Below the pieces are notes generated by a model that was not told where the DNA came from, did no database searches, and saw only the letters and a list, made by a program, of their open reading frames with translations. 64,000 nt of DNA, from positions 50,727 to 114,726 of the forward strand of contig JAIXPD010000031.1 of assembly GCA_027486405.1 (NCBI GenBank), given 5' to 3'. A program made the translations under genes and the position numbers. Of this stretch, positions 56,922 to 64,000 are shown one piece after another (the first letter of the stretch is position 1; each line of letters begins with the position of its first letter). Origin of the DNA: Azospirillum sp. (GTDB lineage Bacteria > Pseudomonadota > Alphaproteobacteria > Azospirillales > Azospirillaceae).

Positions 56922-57989
56922 TTACGGTGCCGGGGCTTGTGGCTGGGCCGCTTCGGCGGTGGCAGCGGGCGGGACGGTGACGCCGTCCTCCGCCGGGGCG
57001 GCGGCCTGCACGGCCTGGGCGGCGGCCTTGGCCTGGGCCATCTGTTCCAAGCGGTTGCGATAGCCGGTGACGGCGGTCGTCACCTCCCGCGTCATGTCGC
57101 CGAGCGAGCGGTCGGGGTCCACCCCCTGCATCAACGCGCGGGACAGGGTTTGCAACTGGTCCACATCGTCGGAGTCAATCGCCCCCTGTTCGGCCTGGGC
57201 GCGCAGCTTGTCGGCCAACCGCTTGACCGATTTGGCGACGGTTTCGACATGGGCAAGGCTGCCATCGTCGGGCAGGCGGCGCAGCAGATCGTCGATGAAG
57301 CCGCCGATCCGCCCGATGTGGTCCAGGGCGGAGCGCTCCGCCACCGGGCGCATCAGGCCCGGCTTGGCGAATTCGGCGAGAAAGGCGACCTGGATAGAGG
57401 CGCGGATCCGCTTTTGCTCCACGACGAAGGCGTTGGCCTCCGTCATCAGGGGGCGGACGGCGGCGTGGCTCCATTGCCCGCTCGCCTTCATCCGCAGGGT
57501 GTTGGGGGCGTCGAGAACCGGCACCTGCGCGCCCTCGCGCGGGGCCTTGCGGCGGTCCGGCCCGGTGTAGTCGGCGGTGATGACAAAGCCCTTGCGCGCT
57601 TCGACCAGGGCGATGATGCGATCGCGCACCTGCTTGGGTGACACGGGCTTCAGCAACAGATCATCGGCCCCGACGTTGGCCACGCGGGCCAGCAGCGCCG
57701 GGGTGGGTGCCCAGGTGGTGACGATCAGGCCGGTGAAGGGGTTGGGCACGCCCGGTTCGTTGCGCAGGGCGCGGATGAAGCGGAAGGATTCGTCGCTTTC
57801 CCCATCGGCGTCCACCAGCACCAGGTCGGGCGTCCCCGCGCTCAACAGGCCGATGGCGGCCTTCACCGAATCGAACAGCTCGATCCGGCGGAAGCTCAGC
57901 CGCGCCAACACGTCGCGGAAAACCCGCGCCGTGTTCAGTTGCGGGTCGATGATTGCGGCGTCCACCTGGGAGAAATCGTAATCCGGCAT
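56922..57989 (-). CDS. Response regulator with helical output and Ala/Pro-rich tail
   Basis: A 355-aa protein. The N-terminal receiver has the phospho-acceptor Asp60 in DLVLVDADGESDESF and the Lys in LLLKPVSPKQV; the acidic pair near residue 15 is reduced to one Asp (AAIIDPQ). No DNA-binding or enzyme domain follows. The next ~200 residues are helical (IQVAFLAEFAKPGLMRPVAE, then GGFIDDLLRRLPDDGSLAHVE), and the last 35 are Ala/Pro/Gln-rich. It may act by protein contacts. The ATG at 57989 is preceded 15 bp upstream by an 18-bp palindrome. Confidence 0.82.
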   Translation of the reverse strand: MPDYDFSQVDAAIIDPQLNTARVFRDVLARLSFRRIELFDSVKAAIGLLSAGTPDLVLVDADGESDESFRFIRALRNEPGVPNPFTGLIVTTWAPTPALLARVANVGADDLLLKPVSPKQVRDRIIALVEARKGFVITADYTGPDRRKAPREGAQVPVLDAPNTLRMKASGQWSHAAVRPLMTEANAFVVEQKRIRASIQVAFLAEFAKPGLMRPVAERSALDHIGRIGGFIDDLLRRLPDDGSLAHVETVAKSVKRLADKLRAQAEQGAIDSDDVDQLQTLSRALMQGVDPDRSLGDMTREVTTAVTGYRNRLEQMAQAKAAAQAVQAAAPAEDGVTVPPAATAEAAQPQAPAP

Positions 57990-58004
57990 CGCTTTTTCCG
58001 ACGG

Positions 58005-58022
58005 GTCGCAGGATCCTGCGAC
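58005..58022. promoter_or_regulatory. 18-bp perfect palindrome upstream of the response regulator gene
   Basis: GTCGCAGGATCCTGCGAC reads the same on both strands. It lies 15 bp before the ATG at 57989, within the expected leader or promoter. It is too close to the start for most activators and would suit a repressor or an RNA hairpin. Confidence 0.5.
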
Positions 58023-58169
58023 TTTAGCATGGTTTTGCCACCGGCTGTTGCGGTTACTACGTTCCCGAAACAAACGCCAGTGGGCAAAGCGGCGCACACC
58101 TGTTGTGAGGGGAGGGCGTTGTGAGGGGCGGGCGCGGCTCGTCACAACCCCCACGTCACAACACCAGTG

Positions 58170-60308
58170 TCACAACCCCGGCTGTTCGACCAGCGTGAAG
58201 ACCAGCACGCTGCGCCCATCCACCGGAACCGGACGCCCGGACAGGTGCAGGCGTTCGTCCCCGGCACCGTCGGGCTGGCGGGTGTCGAGCGTGCAGCGCC
58301 AGCCGCGCCCGCCCGGCACATCGGGCAGGATCACCGGCACGCTGTCGGCGTGGGCGTTCAGCACGATCAGCAGCACGCCGTCGGTCAACGCCTGCCCATC
58401 GGGGCCGAGGTGATGGCCCGCCCGTCCGTTCAGCAGCAGGGAAATGCAGCGGGCCTGCGTGTTGCGCCAATGCTCGGCGGTCTTTTCCACCCCCTGGCTG
58501 TTGAACCAGACGATGTCCTTCAACCCGTTGGCGGCGGTGTCGCGGCCATGCAGGAAAACCGGACGGCGCAGCACCGGATGGGCCTTGCGCAGGGCGATCA
58601 GGCGGCGGACGAAGGCGAGCAGCCGGGCGTCCTGGCGCGACCAGTCAAGCCACGTCGTGTCGTTGTCCTGGCAATAGGCGTTGTTGTTGCCGCGCTGGGT
58701 GTGGTTCAGCTCGTCCCCCGCCAGCATCATCGGCGTGCCTTGGGACAGGAACAGCGTGGCCAGCAGGTTGCGCTTTTGCCGGGCGCGGAGCGCGGTGATC
58801 GCCGGATCGTCGGTTTCCCCCTCCGCCCCGTGATTCCAGGAGCAGTTGGCGGAATGGCCGTCGCGGTTGTCCTCGCCGTTGGCCCAATTGTGCTTGTCGT
58901 TGAACGACACCAGATCGTGCAGGGTGAAGCCGTCATGGGCGGTGATGAAATTCACCGACGCCCAGGGCCGCCTCCCGCGCTTTTCGAACAGGTCGGCCGA
59001 CCCGGCGATGCGCCCGGCCAGTTCCGGCAGCATGCCGTCGTCGCCGCGCCAATAGCGGCGGACGGTGTCGCGGTAACGGTCGTTCCATTCGGCCCAGCCG
59101 GGCGGGAAATTGCCGACCTGATAGCCGCCGGGGCCAACGTCCCATGGTTCGGCGATCAGCTTCACATCGGCCAGAACCGGGTCCTGCCGCACCGCGTCGA
59201 GAAAGCCCGAGCCGGGATCATAGCCATAGGGTTCGCGCGCCAGCACGGTGGCCAGGTCGAAGCGGAAGCCGTCGACGTGCATCTCCGTCACCCAATAGCG
59301 CAGCGAATCCATCACCATCTGCACGACGCGCGGGTGGGCGAAGTTCAGGGTGTTGCCGGTGCCGGTGTCGTTGATGTAGTGGCGCGGGCTGTCGGGCATC
59401 AGCCGGTAATAGCTGAGGTTGTCGATGCCCTTGAAGGACAGGGTCGGCCCCAGATGGTTGCCTTCCGCCGTGTGGTTGTAGACGACGTCGAGGATGACCT
59501 CGATCCCCGCCTCGTGCAGGCGGGCGACCATCGTCTTGAACTCCGACAGCACGCCGGTGTTCATGCAGCGGGGTTCGGGGGCGAAAAAGCCGATGCTGTT
59601 GTAGCCCCAGTAATTGGTCAGCCCGCGCGTCAGCAGATGCTGTTCGTCGGCCATGGCGTGGATCGGCAGCAGCTCGATCGAGGTGATGCCCAGCGCCTTC
59701 AGATGCTCGATGACGGCGGCGGTGGACATGCCGGCGAAGGTCCCGCGCACCGGCTTGGGCACGTCGGGGTGCCGCATGGTGAAGCCGCGCGGGTGGGCCT
59801 CGTACAGGATGGTGTCGCTCCACGGGACCGGGCGGTGGCGGTCGTGGCCCCAGGTGAAGGCCCCATCGACCACCCGGCATTTCGGCATGCCGCGCGCGTT
59901 GTCGCGCCGGTCAAAGGACAAATCCTCGCGCGTGGAACCCACGCGGTAGCCGTAATGGGCGTCCGACCATTTGAAACCGCCGAACAGCGCGCGGGCGTAG
60001 GGGTCGATCAGCAGCTTGTTGGGGTTGAAGCGGTGGCCCTCCTCCGGCTCATAGGGGCCGTGGACGCGGTAGCCGTAGAGCTGGCCGGGCCGGGCGTCGG
60101 GCAAATAGCCGTGCCACACCTCGTCGGTGTGCTCGGGCAGGGTGATGCGCTCCAGCTCCCGCTGGCCGGTCTTGTCGAACAGGCACAGCTCCACCCGCTC
60201 GGCGTGGGCGGAAAACAGCGCGAAATTAACCCCGAACCCGTCCCACGTCGCGCCCAGCGGGTGCGGTTTGCCGGGCCAGACGGCGGTGCGGGCGGTGGTC
60301 GAGGGCAT
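58170..60308 (-). CDS. glgX: Glycogen debranching enzyme GlgX
   Basis: A 712-aa GH13 isoamylase-type enzyme that hydrolyses the alpha-1,6 links of phosphorylase-trimmed glycogen. The N-terminal CBM48 module begins TAVWPGKPHPLGATWDGFGVNFALFS. The catalytic motifs are VILDVVYNHTAEGN, the nucleophile Asp in DGFRFDLATVLAREPYG, the Glu in KLIAEPWDVGPGGYQ and FITAHDGFTLHD. The ATG at 60308 (MPSTTARTAVWPG) is preferred; an ATG at 60353 adds 15 residues. With glgB and malQ nearby it makes up the remodelling half of glycogen metabolism. Confidence 0.94.
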   Translation of the reverse strand: MPSTTARTAVWPGKPHPLGATWDGFGVNFALFSAHAERVELCLFDKTGQRELERITLPEHTDEVWHGYLPDARPGQLYGYRVHGPYEPEEGHRFNPNKLLIDPYARALFGGFKWSDAHYGYRVGSTREDLSFDRRDNARGMPKCRVVDGAFTWGHDRHRPVPWSDTILYEAHPRGFTMRHPDVPKPVRGTFAGMSTAAVIEHLKALGITSIELLPIHAMADEQHLLTRGLTNYWGYNSIGFFAPEPRCMNTGVLSEFKTMVARLHEAGIEVILDVVYNHTAEGNHLGPTLSFKGIDNLSYYRLMPDSPRHYINDTGTGNTLNFAHPRVVQMVMDSLRYWVTEMHVDGFRFDLATVLAREPYGYDPGSGFLDAVRQDPVLADVKLIAEPWDVGPGGYQVGNFPPGWAEWNDRYRDTVRRYWRGDDGMLPELAGRIAGSADLFEKRGRRPWASVNFITAHDGFTLHDLVSFNDKHNWANGEDNRDGHSANCSWNHGAEGETDDPAITALRARQKRNLLATLFLSQGTPMMLAGDELNHTQRGNNNAYCQDNDTTWLDWSRQDARLLAFVRRLIALRKAHPVLRRPVFLHGRDTAANGLKDIVWFNSQGVEKTAEHWRNTQARCISLLLNGRAGHHLGPDGQALTDGVLLIVLNAHADSVPVILPDVPGGRGWRCTLDTRQPDGAGDERLHLSGRPVPVDGRSVLVFTLVEQPGL

Positions 60309-60446
60309 CGGCGTCAATCCGGCAAGCGGTGGGAACGAACAGCGGGTTGCCATGGCGGTGAAGCCACGGCAACCCCTTGATCCCCATTAGAAAGCCTCGC
60401 GCGGCAACGTCAAGCGGCGATTGAGCGGACGCTCAACGCGCCAAGC

Positions 60447-61936
60447 TCAACGCGCCAGGATGGTCGCGGCCTCCTTGGTGCGGACGACGGCGGCGGCGAC
60501 CTGATCGATGGCGGTGGTGATGGAGCCGATGGAGTGATCGACGGTGGCGACGGAGCGCGCGGCACCGTCCATGGTGCTGGCCAGATCGGCGGCGACGGCG
60601 GTCTGCTGCTCCACCGCGCTGGCTGTGGTGGTGATCGAATCGCGCAGGGTGACGACCGATTGGCGGATCGCCCCCAGCGAGGCGACGACGTCGCCGGACA
60701 CCGCCTGCATCCCATCGATTTCCTTGGAGATTTGCGCGGTGGCGTTGGCCGATTGATTGGCGAGATTCTTCACCTCGTTGGCAACCACGGCAAAGCCCTT
60801 GCCCGCTTCCCCGGCGCGGGCCGCCTCGATGGTGGCGTTCAGCGCCAGCAAATTGATCTGCCCGGCGATGGACCGGATCACATCGACGATGCCGCCCATG
60901 GCGGCGGCCACGTCGGTCAGCCGGGCGGCGGACCGGTCGGCGCTGTCGGCCTCCGTGTGGGCGGTGTCGGCGGCTTGGCGCGAACGGATCACGCTGTCGC
61001 CGATGGATCGGGTCGATGCGGCAGCTCCTCGGCGCTGGCGGCCACGCTCTCCACCGCGCTGCGGGTTTGGGTGGACGCGCCGGTGGTCAGATTGGTCGCC
61101 TGCCGGACGGCCAGCAACTCGCGGTCGATGTCCACGAAATTGGTGTCGATCAGCGTTTTCAAACGATCCAGCAGGGTGATCTGGTCGGTGATGTCGGTGG
61201 CGAATTTCACCACCTTGCACAGCCGCCCGTCCAGATCGTGGATCGGGTTGTAGCTGGCCTGGATCCAGATGACCTTGCCGTTCTTGCCAAGACGCCGGTA
61301 CTGGCCGGTTTGGAACGTCCCGGTGTTCAACCCCTCCCAGAACGCGCGGTACTCCGCGCTTCGGGCCTCGTCCTCCGCGACGAACATGCGGTGGTGGCGG
61401 CCCTGGATGTCGTCCAACCGGTAGCCGAGCAGGGACAGGAAATTGTCGTTGGCGGTCAGGATGGTCCCGTCGGTCTGGAACTCGATCACGGCCTGGGACG
61501 CGGCGATGGCGTTCACCTTGCCCCGAAGGTCGGCGTATTCGCGTTGCCGCGCGGAAACGTCCGTGGCGAATTTGATGATCTTGACGATGCGCCCGCCCGC
61601 GTCACGCACCGGGTTGTAGGTGGCCTCGATCCACACATCCTGGCCGTTCTTGGCGATCCGCTTGTACAGGGCCGATTGATGCTCCCCACGGGCCAGCGTG
61701 GTCCAAAAGCTGCGGTAGGCGGCGCTGTTCCGGTCTTCCGGCGTCACGAACAGGCTGTGGTGCTTGCCCCGGATCTCCGCCAGCTCATACCCCATGGTCT
61801 TCAGGAAATTCGGGTTCGCGGTGATGACCGTTCCATCGGGCGAGAACTCGATGACCGCCAGCGACCGGTCCAACGCGGTGAGGACGGCTTGCGCGCTGGC
61901 AGAGGAGGGGGTGGCGGATGTGATGAATCCAAACAT
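60447..61936 (-). pseudogene. PAS-PAS methyl-accepting chemotaxis protein, split by a frameshift
   Basis: Two PAS domains (about residues 15-125 and 137-250 from the ATG at 61936, MFGFITSATPSSA) are followed by the start of the signalling domain, ending [10 protein letters not shown]. The frame then leaves the gene ([10 protein letters not shown], stop at 60989). In another frame the signalling domain continues at once from [14 protein letters not shown] through [20 protein letters not shown] to the stop at 60447. The junction at about 61018-61023 reads CTGCCGCATCG where CTG-GCC-GCA-TCG would restore EELAAS, so one base seems missing. No transmembrane segment; an Aer-like cytoplasmic receptor. 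It is either a recent pseudogene or a sequencing error. Confidence 0.85.
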
Positions 61937-62107
61937 GCGAGCAACAAGTCCCGATTGAATGACGCGGGCGGGCACATGACCGGGCGCGGCTTTTGACAAC
62001 GCGTTTGAGTCCCGATAAGTCAATCATGTGCCCATGAGAGGAACAATCAGGGACGATCCTGTCTTTTTTCACGCAAGCCATGCGTCGTTCGCATGTGCGG
62101 TGTCGGA

Positions 62108-63454
62108 TTACTCGACCGCCGTCACCGATGCGGCTGTTTCGGGGCCTGGACTCTCCCGCCCCAGCGCGTCGCCCGCCAGCACCAGCCGCAAGGCCAGCTC
62201 CTCCACCGCCTTGTCCTGCTCCATGTCGTACAGGAGTTGGGCGATCATCCGCCCGCGCGTCAGCAGCCGTTCGGCCTTGCCCCGGTCGGGCGGGCGGGCG
62301 AGCAGGGCGGCGATCAGGTGATCGCCCAGGCTTTGGCCGGTGCCCAGGGTTTGGGCGATCAGGCGCTCTTTCAGCGTGTCCACGGTGGCGGGGCGGCCGT
62401 CGTGGGTCAGGTCGGCGCAGAAATGATGCAGGCTGCGCAGTTGCCGGATCATGGCGGCGAACAGCAAATCGTCCAGCTCACCGCCCGCCGCCGCCCGGCC
62501 GACCAGGTCGAACAGCGTGTCGGCCAAACGCCACACCGCCCCCAGCCAGTCGGTCATCGCCTTGCGGTCGGCGGGTTCGACGAAGGGGCCGCTTTCCTCC
62601 TTGCTCTCGCTCTGGTCGTCGAGATTGCGCAGGGCGATGACGACCAGACCATCGGCCTGGGCCAGCGTGGCAAGGCTGGCGTGCAGCGCCCGCAGCCCCC
62701 GGTCGGTGGAAAAGCCGTCCAGCGCCTCGGTGGCGCGGCGCAGGGAGAAGCGGGCGAGGCGGCGGGCCTGATAGGTGGTGTCGTTCAGCGCCGTGGTGGC
62801 CCCCAGCGCCTCCAGCACCATCCGCCGCACCTCGAACCGCAGCAGGGCGCGGGCCAGCCGGTCGATGCCGCCCTCGTCGATGGGGGCGGTGTCGCGGGTC
62901 AGGCGGTCGGCGGTGGCGCGGGCGTCGGCCTCCATCGCGTGGACCACGGCGACCAGATGGCCCCGACCGCCGCCGCGCAGCCGTTCGACCAGGGCGCGCA
63001 TCGCGTCGGCCACATCCACCGCGCTGGGCAGGCTGGCGTCGTGCAGGGTCTGGTTCCGCACCAGCCGGTCGATCAGATGGTCGCGCACACCCGGCAGCAG
63101 CACGTCGGTGACGATTTGACCAATGGGGCGCAACAGCGCCTCCAGCATCCGCCCTTGCGGTTGCCCGACCATCCCGGCCAATGGGTTGAGCGGCTTTGGC
63201 GTCAGGCGCGGGCGGTGGGGTTCCACCAGCTCCAGCACGCTGTCGGCCCGAACCGGGGTGATGGCCCCGCGCAGCAGGCTGTTCAGCCGCAGGATCGTGC
63301 GCGCCTCGTCAATCGCGCGCGGCGGCTTGGTGGTCCCGTCTTCCGGCGGGGTGGCGCTGGGCGGAGCCGGGGGCGACCCCACGACCGTCCGCGCGGCCGG
63401 CTTTGCGGTGCGCCGCTGTTGGGACGTGTCGTATTTGGTCGGCCAGAACGCCAT
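62108..63454 (-). CDS. Hypothetical protein, 448 aa, mostly helical
   Basis: I do not recognise this protein. A Pro/Thr-rich N-terminus of about 45 residues is followed by an all-helical soluble body with many Arg and Leu (IDEARTILRLNSLLRGAITPVRADSVLELVE, IDRLARALLRFEVRRMVLEALG). Residues HFCADLTHDGRPATVD are the only striking local feature. No signal peptide or membrane segment. Codon use fits the region. The neighbours do not help. Confidence 0.7.
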   Translation of the reverse strand: MAFWPTKYDTSQQRRTAKPAARTVVGSPPAPPSATPPEDGTTKPPRAIDEARTILRLNSLLRGAITPVRADSVLELVEPHRPRLTPKPLNPLAGMVGQPQGRMLEALLRPIGQIVTDVLLPGVRDHLIDRLVRNQTLHDASLPSAVDVADAMRALVERLRGGGRGHLVAVVHAMEADARATADRLTRDTAPIDEGGIDRLARALLRFEVRRMVLEALGATTALNDTTYQARRLARFSLRRATEALDGFSTDRGLRALHASLATLAQADGLVVIALRNLDDQSESKEESGPFVEPADRKAMTDWLGAVWRLADTLFDLVGRAAAGGELDDLLFAAMIRQLRSLHHFCADLTHDGRPATVDTLKERLIAQTLGTGQSLGDHLIAALLARPPDRGKAERLLTRGRMIAQLLYDMEQDKAVEELALRLVLAGDALGRESPGPETAASVTAVE

Positions 63455-63555
63455 GTCAGAACGCCATGTCCATCACGGTCCGTTGCGCCGGAAAGGCCCA
63501 GTCGCTCCATCAACTATGGGGAGCGACCGGGTCCGGTTCAAACGGATATTTTTGG

Positions 63556-63600
63556 GACGACGGGCGTTATGACGGCGGGCGTTATGACGGCGGGCGTTAT
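63556..63600. repeat. Three 15-bp tandem repeats
   Basis: GACGGCGGGCGTTAT is repeated three times (the first copy with one change) in the gap between the hypothetical gene and the end of the GH19 gene. It is intergenic. The unit length equals that of the repeats at 9611 and 56096, though the sequence differs. Confidence 0.85.
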
Positions 63601-63625
63601 GATGAGCGTCGCGCCGATGGCCGGA

Positions 63626-64000
63626 TCAGCCGGTGGCGACCGCCGGGTGACTGGCCAGCGCCGCGCGCGTCTTCGGCCCGGCGATGCCGTCCACGCTCAA
63701 CCCGGCGCTTTGCTGGAAGGCGCGGACGGCGTTGGTGGTGGCCGGACCGCTGACGCCGTCCACGCTCAACGCCGGTTTGGCCCCGGCGGCGTTCAGCGCC
63801 TTTTGCAGCCAGGCGACCGACCCGTCGTCGGCCCCAACTCCGCCGGTGGCCGATTCAGCCGCCGGGGCCTGGGTTGGGGCCGGGGCGTCGCCGCTGACCA
63901 GCGGGTAGATCTTGTCGAACCACGCCTGCCGGTCATCCAACCCGTTGTAGCCGCCGTTGATGCGCCGGGTGATGGCGCGGATGTCGTTGGCGTCGGCGGC
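63626..64000 (-). CDS. GH19-like (chitinase/endolysin) enzyme C-terminus with peptidoglycan-binding domain (runs off the window)
   Basis: The last 125 residues are visible. The right edge reads AITRRINGGYNGLDDRQAWF, the C-terminal signature of GH19 chitinase-like muralytic enzymes. A Pro/Ala linker then leads to a PG_binding_1 domain (VAWLQKALNAAGAKPALSVDG, then VRAFQQSAGLSVDGIAGPKT). It presumably cleaves chitin-like glycan or peptidoglycan. The catalytic Glu residues are upstream, outside the window. Whether it is a phage-type endolysin or a secreted enzyme cannot be judged from this part. Confidence 0.8.
   Translation of the reverse strand, partial: AADANDIRAITRRINGGYNGLDDRQAWFDKIYPLVSGDAPAPTQAPAAESATGGVGADDGSVAWLQKALNAAGAKPALSVDGVSGPATTNAVRAFQQSAGLSVDGIAGPKTRAALASHPAVATG

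Noticed and set aside
63403..63753. A plus-strand frame with GGRYD repeats
   Set aside because: The repeats come from the 15-bp tandem array, and the rest is antisense to the GH19-like gene and the hypothetical gene.

Overview
The window looks like chromosomal DNA of a high-GC alphaproteobacterium, most likely of the Rhodospirillales type. The signs are a GlnD uridylyltransferase with a TTG start, a SUV3-type helicase, a DUF1244 protein, a type IV topoisomerase subunit (ParE), an Azospirillum-like wealth of PAS, receiver and chemotaxis proteins, frequent GTG starts and a strong G/C third-position bias. The genus cannot be fixed from the sequence alone. Most of the window is ordinary, densely packed housekeeping and signalling DNA on both strands. 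There is no prophage, integrase, full insertion sequence, rRNA operon or CRISPR array.

Layout from left to right. 1-1564: divergent cobalamin genes (cobD, cut by the window edge, and cobC). 1701-9710: a signalling block holding a PAS-GGDEF diguanylate cyclase, a partner-switching cassette (STAS antagonist, receiver-PP2C phosphatase, and a convergent receiver-GHKL kinase) and a large hybrid sensor kinase ending in an HPt domain. 9847-16340: a solute-binding protein, a GST, DUF1244, a DUF2478-DUF364 fusion with a TusA-like partner, a YegD-type Hsp70 and a fatty acid desaturase. 16405-23912: mutS, several small hypothetical genes and glnD, followed by a 32-codon DUF29 remnant. 24018-29689: SUV3-like helicase with a SpoU methyltransferase, a DUF2061 protein and a patatin. 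29719-35237: a proline-rich protein resembling eCIS/DUF4157-type secreted cargo, then an RND efflux pump and its adaptor. 35572-43582: lytic transglycosylase, an AsnC-type RAM domain, an RhlE-type helicase, small hydrolases, a SAM-binding protein and parE. 43693-50751: thioesterase, a ModE-type regulator, two fold-type-II PLP enzymes around an AraC regulator, a chemoreceptor and a DUF6065 protein. 50881-60308: glycogen and maltodextrin metabolism (glgB, malQ, glgX) interrupted by tRNA-Gln, bacterioferritin and a response regulator. 60447-64000: a frameshifted PAS chemoreceptor, a large hypothetical protein and the end of a GH19/peptidoglycan-binding enzyme.

The most unusual structure is a family of three small non-coding mobile elements (13409-13655, 30797-30913, 56641-56890). 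They share the terminal inverted repeat CAGGGCAATCGCTTGAA and each is flanked by a perfect 10-bp target duplication. No transposase for them lies in the window. Other points to follow up are the possible eCIS/polymorphic-toxin cargo (29719-30696), the receiver of the PP2C phosphatase that has lost all its phosphorylation residues, the chemoreceptor frameshift near 61020, the DUF29 stub translationally coupled to glnD, and a Fur-box-like palindrome upstream of bfr.

All calls come from reading the sequence; no database search was run. Residue positions given with 'about' are estimates.
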